DNA of 64,000 bases, from NCBI RefSeq assembly GCF_022479115.1, contig NZ_CP092497.1:7688001-7752000 (forward strand), in the 5' to 3' direction. Of the stretch, positions 8,460 to 16,880 are shown piece after piece. The notes below the pieces were generated by a model that saw only the letters and a list, made by a program, of their open reading frames with translations, was not told the origin of the DNA and made no database searches. The DNA comes from Amycolatopsis sp. EV170708-02-1. GTDB taxonomy: Bacteria; Actinomycetota; Actinomycetes; Mycobacteriales; Pseudonocardiaceae. A program made the position numbers and the translations under genes. How positions within the stretch are numbered: position 1 is the stretch's first letter; every line of letters starts with the position of its first letter.

Positions 8460-9332
8460 TTAGTCCTCTGAATGCGGCGGGGTGTCGAGCGCCCTGATCA
8501 CGGCGACCATGTCCTCCTCGCCGAGACCGAGCCGCGCGGTCTCGGCGTAGAGGGCGCGGGACGCCGAGATCAGCGGCAGCTCCAGGCCCGCCTCCCCGGC
8601 CGCCGCCGCGATCAGCTCGACATTGGCCAGCACGTTCGCGATCGAGGCCTGCGGCGCGAAATCCTCTTCGACCAGCTTGGGCGCCTTGACCCGCAGGATC
8701 GGGCTGGCGAGCTGTCCGGCGCCGAGGACGTCGGCGAGCAGGCCGAGATCCAGCCCGTGCGCCCGGGCGAAGTGCACCGTCTCGGCAAGGGAAGTCACGA
8801 CCGCGGTCAGGTGCACGTTGACCGCCAGCTTCATCAGGAGCCCGTTCGGGACCGGCCCGCAGTACACCGTTTCCCGGCACATCGGCCCGAACAGCTCCCG
8901 GACCTCCTCGACCACGCCGGGGTCGCCCGCGAGCATCGCGACCAGCTCCCCCGCCTCCGCCGGGACGCGCGAACCCGAAACCGGGGCCTCCACGTACTTC
9001 GCCCCGGCCGCGAGGAGTTCTGCCTCGAGTTCGCGGGAATGGCCCGGCGCGGTCGTTCCCATGTGGACGATCGTGCGGCCCGCCACCCGGGCGGCGAATT
9101 CGGGCCCGCCGCGGCCGAGCACGGCGTCGACCGCGGCCGCGTCCTTGAGCATCAGGATCACGACATCGCACCGCGCGAAAAAGTCGGCGACATCGGTCAC
9201 CCGGTCGCCCTTGCCCGGAGTGCGGTTCCACCGGAGCACCGGGATCCCGGCCCGCACCAGGTTCCGTGCCATCGGCTCGCCCATGCTGCCCAGCCCGGCG
9301 AAACCGACTCGTTCGAGGTCCATGGGCTTCAC
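8460..9332 (-). CDS. NAD(P)-dependent dehydrogenase of the beta-hydroxyacid/HIBADH family
   Basis: This is a 290-residue protein with the N-terminal Rossmann motif GLGSMGEPMARNL, followed by RWNRTPGKGD (NADP-type beta2 end) and an all-helical C-terminal half with KLAVNVHL, which carries the conserved catalytic Lys of the 3-hydroxyisobutyrate dehydrogenase / 6-phosphogluconate dehydrogenase superfamily. The substrate is unknown. The start is GTG at 9332 or ATG at 9323, and neither has a clear ribosome binding site. It stands alone between repeat-rich gaps. Confidence 0.75.
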   Translation of the reverse strand: MKPMDLERVGFAGLGSMGEPMARNLVRAGIPVLRWNRTPGKGDRVTDVADFFARCDVVILMLKDAAAVDAVLGRGGPEFAARVAGRTIVHMGTTAPGHSRELEAELLAAGAKYVEAPVSGSRVPAEAGELVAMLAGDPGVVEEVRELFGPMCRETVYCGPVPNGLLMKLAVNVHLTAVVTSLAETVHFARAHGLDLGLLADVLGAGQLASPILRVKAPKLVEEDFAPQASIANVLANVELIAAAAGEAGLELPLISASRALYAETARLGLGEEDMVAVIRALDTPPHSED

Positions 9333-9421
9333 TCTGCGGCACCGGCGGGCGGCGCCGGGCCCGGTGCGACGATTGCGGCGGAAATCGCGAGGAATGCCCC
9401 GCCATCCGAGGAGTGATCACC

Positions 9422-9718
9422 ATGGCCTGGCCGGAGAAGGACACCCGTCGAGTCTCGCTGCGCAACGGCCAGTCGTTCCTCTGGCACCTCGACGCCGACT
9501 GGGAACGGACGACGCGCGCGATCCGCGTCAAGGAAGACGGCACCGACGGGCAGATCCTCGTCCTCGACCCGTACCACCACGCCTTCCTGCCGACACAGAC
9601 GCAGGTCCGCCGCGCCATCCACGACGCCTTCCGCGCCGGCTGGCGGCCGGACACGCGACTCCCGCCGCTCGAGATGGTCTTCGACGGCGAACGCTTCGTT
9701 CCCGGGGCACGATCGTGA
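9422..9718 (+). CDS. Small conserved hypothetical protein
   Basis: This is a 98-residue soluble protein. The ATG at 9422 is preceded by GAGGAG at 9408-9413. The sequence has a polar beta-rich look (VSLRNGQSFLWHLDADWERTTRAIRVKEDG, LEMVFDGERF) with one amphipathic helix (VRRAIHDAFRAGW) and no known motif. It is divergent from the preceding dehydrogenase, about 90 bases away. No function can be assigned. Confidence 0.6.
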   Translation: MAWPEKDTRRVSLRNGQSFLWHLDADWERTTRAIRVKEDGTDGQILVLDPYHHAFLPTQTQVRRAIHDAFRAGWRPDTRLPPLEMVFDGERFVPGARS

Positions 9719-9765
9719 AGGACCGGACGTTCCGCATCGTGACCGGCGAACCGCCAGTCGGCGGC

Positions 9766-9822
9766 GTGTCGCGAAAGCCACTTTCGGGACATCACACGTC
9801 GCGAAAGTGGCTTTCGCGACAC
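9766..9822. repeat. Palindromic intergenic repeat, GTCGCGAAAGCCACTTTCG family
   Basis: Two 21-base arms (9766-9786 and 9802-9822) are perfect reverse complements around a 15-base loop. The element lies between the convergent small protein gene and the GNAT gene and could terminate transcription from both sides. Confidence 0.75.
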
Positions 9823-9893
9823 ACCACCTTTGCCGCACCCCTCAATAACCCGAAACGCCACTCCCGATCGCGCGGACTGAGCCCACGAGCCGA

Positions 9894-10631
9894 TCAGAAC
9901 GGGTGCTCCATCCACACGTTCGCCTCCACGTACACCCCGCAGTCCCGCTCGACGTTCGCGTGCACCGGCGCGATCCCGCCGGGGATCACGTTGTCGCCGT
10001 CGACGAGGTCGACGCCGCTCCATTCCTTCCAGTCCGCGATCGAGCCCGAAATGGTCACCGCGAACGGGCACACCTTGATCATCCGCGCGCCGAGCCGTTC
10101 GTGGGTGCGCAGCCAGCGGTCGGCGAGCAGCCCGTCCTCGCGCCGCCGGACGGCGTAGTCCTCCATGAGGACGCCGGGTTCGTCCTCCTTGCCGATCGGG
10201 CGCACGGAGACGATCAGCCGCTTCAGCCCCGTCTCGGCGGCGCGCGCCTTCAGCGCCTTGAGCATCGGCGTGGACAGGCCGGTTCCGCGCATTCGCGGCG
10301 CCACGACGACTTCGAGGGCGCAGAGGGTGTCGGGCGCGCGGCCGTCCATGAGGTCTTGCGCGGCCCACTGGATCGCCTCGTCCCACCCGTGCGACGGCAG
10401 CTCGTGGCGGTCTTCGGCCGGATAGGTCAGCGGGACCGACAGGGCCCGCGCGATCGGCGCGCCGTCGTCGTCCAGCGCGATCAGGAAATACCGCGACCAG
10501 TGCCGCAGGAACCGGTCCGGGGTGATCATCTTGCCGCTGGCCCCGGCGTAGATGAATTCACCGCCGACGTCACCGAGATTCAGCGCGGCATCGAGGAGAT
10601 CGGGGCGGGACGCAAGATCGACGATTCGCAT
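9894..10631 (-). CDS. GNAT-family N-acetyltransferase
   Basis: This is a 245-residue protein. The acetyl-CoA-binding motif A is visible as VVAPRMRGTGLSTPMLKALKA around residue 115, preceded by the beta4 strand LCALEVVV. The N-terminal part (LDAALNLGDVGGEFIYAG) and the long C-terminal extension after residue 160 are specific to a subgroup and do not point to a substrate. The ATG at 10631 is followed upstream by a 54-base gap to the glycosyltransferase stop, so both may share a transcript. Confidence 0.65.
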   Translation of the reverse strand: MRIVDLASRPDLLDAALNLGDVGGEFIYAGASGKMITPDRFLRHWSRYFLIALDDDGAPIARALSVPLTYPAEDRHELPSHGWDEAIQWAAQDLMDGRAPDTLCALEVVVAPRMRGTGLSTPMLKALKARAAETGLKRLIVSVRPIGKEDEPGVLMEDYAVRRREDGLLADRWLRTHERLGARMIKVCPFAVTISGSIADWKEWSGVDLVDGDNVIPGGIAPVHANVERDCGVYVEANVWMEHPF

Positions 10632-10685
10632 GCCGCCCAGTCAATCGAGGCGGCGGTCTCCCCGATAGCTGCTTCCGGGCGATGA

Positions 10686-11780
10686 TCACGCGGGCTGCCG
10701 AGGCGCGGCCTGCAACCGGGAAAGGACATCGGTGAGCCTGCCCGCGGCGACGTCCCATTCCTCCAGGACGCTGCTCCGCGCGAGCGCCGACGTCCGCAGG
10801 GAATGGCGGAGTTCGGCGTCGAGCGACCAGCGCAGCAACGCCGCCGCGAGCGCCGAAGGGTTGTTCGGCGGCACCAGCATGCCGGGGACTCCGCCACCGG
10901 GAGCGGTGCCGAGCGCGTCGTGCGCGCCGGCGGTTTCGGTGGCCACCACGGGGATCCCGCGCGCCAGCGCCTCGGCGACGACCAGTCCGGAGGTGCCGCC
11001 GCGGGCGGGCAGGACGAGCAGATCCGCGCCGTCGTAGACCAGGTCGAGGTCTTCCGGCGGCTGGATGAGGCTGATCCGGGAGCCGAGCCCGAGCCGCTCG
11101 ACCGTCCAGCGCAGTTCGTCGACGTACGCGGGATCGTGGTGTGTCGCACCGGCGAACACGCATTTGAACGCCAGCTCGTCGACCAGGGAGAGCGCCCGGA
11201 TCAGCACGTCCTGGCCGTGGCGCGCGGTCATCGGCGCCAGACACAGCAGCCGCGAGACGCCGTCGGCCCCGGCGGCGAGCGGCGCCGCGTCCGTACCGGG
11301 TGTCGCGACGTAGACGCGGGTCGGGTCGAGATCGTGCCGGTCGATCAGCTGCCGCGCGAGCCACGGCCCGGTGGCGACGATCATCCCGGTCAGCCGCAGG
11401 GTCTCCCGTTCGCAGGCGTCGAGTTCGGCGGCCTGCGCCGGATCGAGCGCGGGATCGTCGGCGAGCGGCCGGTGGACCAGGACCGCCAGCCGGAGCCGCC
11501 GCGCGTGCGGGACGACGATCTCCGGGACCCCGCAGGCGACCGTGCCGTCGATCAGGACGACGGTGTCGTCGGGCAACGCGGCGAGCGAACGGGCGAGTCT
11601 CGACCGCGACAGCGGCCCCGGCATCGGCCATTCCCCGGCGATCGGCAGTTCCAGCAAGGGCAGACCGGTGGCCGGGAGGTTCTGGCACATCCGGCGGTCG
11701 TATTCACCGCTGACGTCCTCGGTTTCGCCCGGCAGGACGAAGACGACCGGTTCGGTCACGCGGACATTCGAGGTGAACAC
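10686..11780 (-). CDS. GT4-type glycosyltransferase
   Basis: This is a 364-residue GT-B fold glycosyltransferase. The C-terminal nucleotide-sugar domain shows DLLVLPARGGTSGLVVAEALARGIPVVATETAGAHDALG, the family 4 E-x7-E region. The N-terminus (VVFVLPGETEDVSGEYDRRMC) resembles that of the frameshifted glycosyltransferase at 15814-16880 (LHVVLPND...NVYDRRLC), so the two are paralogues about 4 kb apart. This copy is intact. It lies downstream of the inositol-phosphatase-like gene on the same strand and may supply the activity lost by its broken paralogue. The sugar and acceptor are unknown. Confidence 0.75.
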   Translation of the reverse strand: MFTSNVRVTEPVVFVLPGETEDVSGEYDRRMCQNLPATGLPLLELPIAGEWPMPGPLSRSRLARSLAALPDDTVVLIDGTVACGVPEIVVPHARRLRLAVLVHRPLADDPALDPAQAAELDACERETLRLTGMIVATGPWLARQLIDRHDLDPTRVYVATPGTDAAPLAAGADGVSRLLCLAPMTARHGQDVLIRALSLVDELAFKCVFAGATHHDPAYVDELRWTVERLGLGSRISLIQPPEDLDLVYDGADLLVLPARGGTSGLVVAEALARGIPVVATETAGAHDALGTAPGGGVPGMLVPPNNPSALAAALLRWSLDAELRHSLRTSALARSSVLEEWDVAAGRLTDVLSRLQAAPRQPA

Positions 11781-11858
11781 GGTTACCTCCAGATGCGGGC
11801 GCCTTATCAGGAGACACGGATGCGGCGCCCGTCCGGTTCATTTCCCGGGCGACAAAGT

Positions 11859-12647
11859 TCAGTCCGCCACCCGCGCGACCGCCGCGACGAGCTCGTCACG
11901 CAGTCCGGCCCCGACCGCGATGGTGGCCGCCGAACGCACCGTGTGGTCGCCGCCGTCGGTGTCGACCACCACTCCCCCGGCCTCGCGCACCAGCAGGACA
12001 CCCGCCATCGTGTCCCACGGTTTGTTGGCGAGGATGACGCTCGCGTCGAGTTTGCCGTCCGCGACCCACGCCAGGTCGATCGCCGCGGAGCCGAGGAAGC
12101 GGACCCGCTGCACACGGCCGCCGAGTTCGGCCAGCAACGCCATCCGGACGCGGTTCTTGACCTCCGCGCCCTCGCCGACCGCGAAGTCGCCGATACTCAC
12201 GATCGCGTCGGACAGCTCCGTCGCTTTCGATGCCGCGAGACGCTCTTCGCCCGCGTACGCGCCCTGACCCTCCACAGCGGTGTAGGTGACGTCGAGGAAC
12301 GGCAGGGAGATCGCCGCGACCGTGCTCTTCAGACCGTCGACGAGCCCGAGCGAAACACCGCACAGCGGAATCCCACGCGCGAAGTTCGCCGTGCCGTCGA
12401 CGGGGTCGAGCGCCCACCACAGGTTCTCGTTCCCCTCGTGCCCGCGCTCCTCGCCGAGGATGCCGATCTCCGGCGTCTCGCGCGCCAGGAACTCGCGGAC
12501 GGCGTCCTCGACGGCGAGGTCGACGTCGGTCACCATATCGCGATCACCTTTGGCGGCAACGGAAAACGACGTCATCGAGCGGATGATCCCGGTGGCCTTG
12601 GCGACGGCCTCGCGGGCCACGGACAACAATGCGGCGTGGTCGGTCAT
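11859..12647 (-). CDS. Inositol-monophosphatase-family phosphatase
   Basis: This is a 262-residue protein. The Mg-binding signature WALDPVDGTANFARG spans residues 78-92 with Asp81 and Asp84, preceded by GEE (65-67), and the C-terminal KPWDTMAG supplies the last metal ligand. Family members dephosphorylate inositol phosphate, histidinol phosphate, PAP or sugar phosphates, and the sequence alone does not tell which. The ATG at 12647 is back to back with the ATG of the divergent creatininase-family gene. A TACGGT hexamer seven bases before this ATG would fit a leaderless transcript. Confidence 0.8.
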   Translation of the reverse strand: MTDHAALLSVAREAVAKATGIIRSMTSFSVAAKGDRDMVTDVDLAVEDAVREFLARETPEIGILGEERGHEGNENLWWALDPVDGTANFARGIPLCGVSLGLVDGLKSTVAAISLPFLDVTYTAVEGQGAYAGEERLAASKATELSDAIVSIGDFAVGEGAEVKNRVRMALLAELGGRVQRVRFLGSAAIDLAWVADGKLDASVILANKPWDTMAGVLLVREAGGVVVDTDGGDHTVRSAATIAVGAGLRDELVAAVARVAD

Positions 12648-13361
12648 ATGGGTACCGTAGCCCGGGTGAACCTGTTCCCGACGGCCACGACGGCCGACGA
12701 AAGCGCCCGCGGCGCCGAGGTCGCGGTGCTGCCCGTCGGCAGTTTCGAACAGCACGGCGCGCATCTCCCGCTCGCCACCGACGCGGTGATCGCGACGACG
12801 ATCGCCGACGCCCTCGCCGCGGCGTATCCGGTGCTGCGGCTCCCGCCGATCACGATCGGCTGTTCCCACGAGCACGCGGATTGGGCGGGCACGGTCAGCA
12901 TCTCCGCCGCGACGCTGTACGCCGTGGTGAACGACGTCGCCGCCTCGCTGCGCCGGTCCGGTGTCCCGAAACTGGTGCTGGTGAACGCGCACGGCGGCAA
13001 CTACGTCCTGGCCAACGTGGTCCAGGAGTCGACGTCGCCGATGGCGCTCTTCCCCGGCGTCGAAGGCTGGCAGGCGGCGCACGACGCGGCCGGGCTGGAG
13101 ACGTCGCTGGACAGCGACATGCACGCCGGCGAGCTGGAGACCTCCCTCTTGCTGCACGCGCATCCTTCGCTGGTCCGGCCCGGTTTCACCGAGGCGGACC
13201 ACCTCGCCGACGACAGGCGGCATCTGCTGACGGTGGGCCTGCGCCCGTATTCGGAATCCGGTGTGGTCGGGCGGCCTTCGCTGGCGACGGCGGAGAAGGG
13301 ACGGCTGGTGCTGGAGTCACTGGTGGAGAGCTTCGGGGACACCCTGGCCGCGCTGGGCTGA
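12648..13361 (+). CDS. Creatininase-family metal-dependent amidohydrolase
   Basis: The frame is 237 residues if the ATG at 12648 is used. GTG at 12666 is equally likely and leaves an 18-base gap to the divergent gene, with TACCGT at 12653-12658 fitting a leaderless promoter. Metal ligands are visible in GSFEQHGAHLPLATD (Glu34, His36, Asp45), NAHGGN (His115) and DMHAGELE (Glu162). The family includes creatininase, the mycofactocin peptidase MftE and the archaeal FAPy deformylase ArfB. No mycofactocin genes are present. The convergent neighbour is a GTP cyclohydrolase II predicted to make FAPy, so a FAPy-deformylase-like role is the best hypothesis, though unproven. Confidence 0.75.
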   Translation: MGTVARVNLFPTATTADESARGAEVAVLPVGSFEQHGAHLPLATDAVIATTIADALAAAYPVLRLPPITIGCSHEHADWAGTVSISAATLYAVVNDVAASLRRSGVPKLVLVNAHGGNYVLANVVQESTSPMALFPGVEGWQAAHDAAGLETSLDSDMHAGELETSLLLHAHPSLVRPGFTEADHLADDRRHLLTVGLRPYSESGVVGRPSLATAEKGRLVLESLVESFGDTLAALG

Positions 13362-13432
13362 AGGGGACTTTCCCCGCATGCCATGCGACGAAAGCGCCCT
13401 TCACCGCGTGAGACGCGGGGAAAGTCCCCTTC
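13360..13432. terminator. Bidirectional terminator, GAAGGGGACTTTCCCC palindrome
   Basis: Perfect 18-base arms at 13360-13377 and 13415-13432 flank a 37-base loop. The left arm begins inside the TGA stop of the creatininase gene and the right arm overlaps the TGA stop of the GTP cyclohydrolase gene, so the hairpin exactly fills the space between two convergent genes. The same arm sequence recurs in shorter form at 8267-8309. Confidence 0.8.
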
Positions 13433-14054
13433 AGCTCCCCGCCGCGCCCACCGACTCGATCGCGTCCAGATGCGGCAGGAAGTGGTGCATCCGCTCCTGT
13501 TTGGTCCGCAGGTACCGCAGGTTCTCGTCGTTCGGCGTGACCAGCAGCGGCACCCGCTCGCTGATCCGCACCCCGTGCCGTTCCAGCTGGTCGACCTTCG
13601 CCGGGTTGTTGGACAGCAGCCGCACCGACCGCACGCCGAGATCGTTCAGGATCTCCGCCGCGGCGCGGTAGTCGCGGGCGTCCACCGGCAGCCCGAGCGC
13701 GATGTTCGCCTCGACGGTGTCGAGCCCTTCGTCCTGCAGCCGCATCGCTTTCAGCTTCGCGAGCAGGCCGATTCCGCGCCCTTCGTGCCCCTGGGCGTAG
13801 ACGAGGACTCCGGCGCCCTCGTCGACGATCGCCCGCAGCGCGGCGGCCAGCTGGTCGCCGCACTCGCAGTGCATCGAGCTGAACACGTCGCCGGTGAGAC
13901 ATTCCGAATGGACCCGCGCCAGCGTGCCGGAGGTCGCGACGTCGCCGTGCACCAGCGCCATCTGTTCGGTGCCGTCGGCGTCCAGGTACCCATACGCGCG
14001 GAAAACGCCGTACCGGGTGGGCAGTCTGGTCTCCACGACCCTCTCGACGGTCAT
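13431..14054 (-). CDS. GTP cyclohydrolase II, FAPy-forming (SCO6655-like) variant
   Basis: This is a 207-residue RibA-type protein without a DHBP synthase domain. The Zn ligands are Cys52, Cys63 and Cys65 in [17 protein letters not shown]. The segment [25 protein letters not shown] aligns with E. coli RibA, but Met104 stands where RibA has Tyr105. In S. coelicolor paralogue SCO6655 the same Tyr-to-Met change yields the formylated pyrimidine FAPy instead of the riboflavin precursor. The ATG at 14054 has AGGAG upstream. The upstream membrane-protein frame runs into this one without a stop. The gene ends a six-gene operon with a pterin-synthase-like gene, so riboflavin synthesis is unlikely to be its role. 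Confidence 0.85.
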   Translation of the reverse strand: MTVERVVETRLPTRYGVFRAYGYLDADGTEQMALVHGDVATSGTLARVHSECLTGDVFSSMHCECGDQLAAALRAIVDEGAGVLVYAQGHEGRGIGLLAKLKAMRLQDEGLDTVEANIALGLPVDARDYRAAAEILNDLGVRSVRLLSNNPAKVDQLERHGVRISERVPLLVTPNDENLRYLRTKQERMHHFLPHLDAIESVGAAGS

Positions 14055-15002
14055 CGGGCTTCTCCTGTCTGTTCGGTGACTCTGGACAGAACGCGCGAGC
14101 AGGATGCCCGCGCCGGGAAGGCTGGAGACGAGCGCGAGCACGCCGTAGACGACGGCCACGGTGACCCCCTGCGCCGAACCGAGGCCCGCGGCGCCGAAGA
14201 GGAGCGCGCAGACGCCTTCGCGCGGGCCCCATCCGCCGATGTTCAGCGGCAGCCCCATCGCGAGTAGGGCGAGGATCATCAGCGGCAGCAGCTCGCCGAC
14301 CGGCGCGGTGACTCCCGCCGCGCGCGCGGCGACGACGAACAGGGCGAGATGCCCGGCCAGGGTGGCGACCGAAAGCAGGCCGACCCCGGGCCAGGTCTCC
14401 TTGGTCAGCAGCCCGAGCCGGACGTCGGCGAGGGATACGGCGAACCCGCGGCGCCATTTCGATCCACTGTGGATCCACCGTTTCCCGGCCGTCATCCCGG
14501 TGACGACGGCCGCGAACGCGAGTACGACCACGGCGATCCCGGCGGCCGTCACCACGCGATCGATCGGCGGCGGCACCACGGAAGGCACGGTGAGCACGAC
14601 GACGACCGAAGCGCCGATCACCACGATCTGCCCGGCCGTGCGCTCCAGCACCACCGCGCGGACGCCGCGCGGGACGTCACCGGCTTCGCGCCCGTGCTGC
14701 ACGGCGCGGTTGACGTCGCCCAGGACGCCCGCAGGCAGGACACCGTTGAGGAACAACGCGCGGTAGTACTCGCCGACGGCGCTCGGCAGCGACAACCGAA
14801 GGCTGAGCCGCCGCGCGACCAGACGCCAGCGCCAGGCGCTGAAAACCGTGGTGGCGAAACCGATCCCGAGCGCGGCGGCGATCCCGCCCGCGTCGACCTC
14901 GCGCACTCCGTCGAGGAACGCGCCGGTGCCCAGCTGCCAGACGAGCGCGCCGAGGATGGCGAGCGCGCCGAGGGTCCGAAGCCAGGGCCAGAGCCGTTTC
15001 AC
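14055..15002 (-). CDS. Flippase-like (LPG synthase TM / AglD-type) membrane protein
   Basis: This is a polytopic membrane protein of about 316 residues. It starts at GTG 15002, overlapping the methyltransferase stop by 4 bp. Several helices are clear ([56 protein letters not shown]), and [19 protein letters not shown] and [14 protein letters not shown] are typical of the family fused to lysyl-phosphatidylglycerol synthases and of AglD/UPF0104 proteins. The frame has no stop before the cyclohydrolase ATG and continues in phase through it. A one-base shift near 14095 would give a tail ending at a TGA that overlaps that ATG. So the 3' end is either a natural fusion or an indel. It likely moves or binds a lipid-linked product. 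Confidence 0.65.
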
Positions 15003-15817
15003 GCGGGCACCACCAGGAGATCTTCGTGCTGGATCACCGCGTTCAGCTCGCCGGCCGCGCACTGCGCGAGCCGCCACCGCAGATAGGCGTCCCCGTCCGC
15101 CGCGAGTTCCGGCCGCTGTTCGCAGGCGGCGCCGACCCAGCCGGTGAGCCATTCCGCGGTCAGCGCGACCTGATCCGCCCCGAGCCGCCACGGGCTCGGC
15201 GCGCGCCGCACGGTGGCGCCGAGGCGTTCGAAGACCCCGAAGGCGACGTCCACCGCGTCCGGTCCGAGCAGCCACCGGCCGTCGGTCACCCGGCGCTGGT
15301 GCGCGTTGAAGGCGTCGGAGATCTCGATGTCGAACTTGTCCTTGGGCGAAAGCACCACCCGGCCCGAAACGCTGAGAGTGAACAGGACCGCGCAGCGCGC
15401 CTCGGCGCACGCCTCCGCCAGCCGGGACATCTCCTCGGCGGTGAGCAGGTCGAGCAGCGCCGACGCCGCCACGAGCGAAGTCCCGGCGAGGTCCTCCGCG
15501 CGTAATTCGGTGATGTCACGCTGCTCGGTGACGACGGTGACCTCGCTTCCGTCCAAAGCGTGATCCGGGCGGCTGGTGCGCGCCAGGGCGTGGGTGAGCA
15601 GGTCCGGGTCGCGGTCGTGCAGGATCCAGTGCTGGCGTCCGGGCAGCCGCCTGGCCAGCCAGCGGCCGAGCGAACCGGTGCCGCAGCCGAGATCCCGGAC
15701 GACTATCTCCTCCCGTCCGCGCAGGAACGCACGCACCGGCTCGATCAGCTCGGTCGCGCGAGCGGCGGCGTCGGCGTCTTCACGCAGCTGAAGCCAGCTG
15801 GGGGCGTACTTGGTCAT
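14999..15817 (-). CDS. Class I SAM-dependent methyltransferase
   Basis: This is a 272-residue protein. SAM-binding motif I is [21 protein letters not shown] near residue 40, followed by an acidic motif II ([11 protein letters not shown]). The later [15 protein letters not shown] segment is the post-motif region seen in class I enzymes. The ATG at 15817 overlaps the glycosyltransferase stop (ATGA) and its own stop overlaps the membrane-protein start, so it is tightly coupled within the operon. The substrate is unknown and presumably the GTP-derived product of the cluster. Confidence 0.75.
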   Translation of the reverse strand: MTKYAPSWLQLREDADAAARATELIEPVRAFLRGREEIVVRDLGCGTGSLGRWLARRLPGRQHWILHDRDPDLLTHALARTSRPDHALDGSEVTVVTEQRDITELRAEDLAGTSLVAASALLDLLTAEEMSRLAEACAEARCAVLFTLSVSGRVVLSPKDKFDIEISDAFNAHQRRVTDGRWLLGPDAVDVAFGVFERLGATVRRAPSPWRLGADQVALTAEWLTGWVGAACEQRPELAADGDAYLRWRLAQCAAGELNAVIQHEDLLVVPA

Positions 15818-16880
15818 GCCGCCGTCCGTTCACTCAGCAGTACCGCGGCGACACCGCGGGCCGTCTCGTCCCAGCCGGTCAGTGTCTCTCGGCGAAGGCG
15901 CGCTGAGGCGCGAAGGCGATCACGCAGGTCAGGTTCGGTCAGCCAGCGGCGGAGGGCCGCGGCCAGCGCGTTGACGTCCTCACCGGGGACGAGCATCCCG
16001 GGCACACTGCCGTCGGGCGCCAGGCCGAGCGTGTCCGGCAGGGCGTCGACGGCGGTCGTGAGCACGGGGATGCCGTGTGCGAGCGCCTCGGTGACGACCA
16101 TGCCGTAGGTCTCCGCGCGCGAAGGCAGCACGAGAAGGTCTGCCGCCGCGTACGTAGCTTCGAGCGCTTCGCCGGACCGGGGCCGGCCAGGCTGAACCGG
16201 TCGCCGAGGGTGTGTCGCCGCAGGCGTTCGACGTAGCGGGTCTCGCGGCGTATGGCGCCAACGCACTCACAGGTCCACGGAAGGTCCTTCAGCGACTTCA
16301 ACGCGTCCGCGAGCAGGCCCTGTCCCTTGCGCGGCGTCACGTTGGCGACGCAGACCAGCTGCGTCCCGCCCAGGCTCCCGGAAGCGACTTCGGCCTTGTC
16401 GACCCCGGGCGGCACCACGTGCACGCGGTGTGGCGCGAGGTCGTGGTGCTCGATGAGCCGTCGCGCCGCCCAGTCGCTGGTCGCGACCACGGCGTCGACC
16501 GCGCCGAGCGTCTCCCGCTCCAGCCGGTCCAGTTCGGCGGCCAGCGAGGGCGAAAGCCCGGTTTCGTCGGCCAGCGGCAGATGCACCAGCACCGCGACCG
16601 ACAGCCTCCGCGCGGCGGGCGCGATCACCTCGGGCACCCCGCAGGCGACCAGCCCGTCGAGCAGGACCGCCGCGCCGTCGGGCAGCTCGGCCAGCTTGCG
16701 TGCCAGCACCTTGCGCGCTTCGGTGTCGGGCCGCGGCCAGTTCCCGCGCACGGGGATCTCGTGGACCTCCACCGACTCGCCCGCGAGGCCGTCGCACAAG
16801 CGCCGGTCGTAGACGTTGCCGCCGCTGGGCGCGCTCACGTCGTCGATGTCGTTCGGCAGGACGACGTGAAGGCGGCTCAC
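15814..16880 (-). pseudogene. GT4-type glycosyltransferase with a -1 frameshift
   Basis: Two frames together encode one GT-B glycosyltransferase of about 355 residues. From the GTG at 16880 the protein reads normally to DRFSLAGP. It then leaves phase, and the expected sequence SGEALEATYAAADLLVLPSR...ETYGMVVTEALAHGIPVL continues in another frame to the stop at 15814. The break maps to the four-G run at 16179-16182 (plus strand), and adding one G restores the frame. It could be a sequencing error, a young pseudogene or a slippage site. Start and stop codons are still coupled to the neighbours by 4-bp overlaps, which argues for a functional operon. Its intact paralogue is at 10686-11780. Confidence 0.8.

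Noticed and set aside
12648..13361. MftE (mycofactocin peptidase) as identity of the creatininase-family gene
   Set aside because: No mftA, mftB, mftC or mftD gene lies nearby; the cyclohydrolase neighbour fits a FAPy-related role better.
13431..14054. Riboflavin biosynthesis locus
   Set aside because: No ribB/DHBP synthase, ribD, ribE or ribH is present, and the Tyr-to-Met change argues against riboflavin precursor formation.
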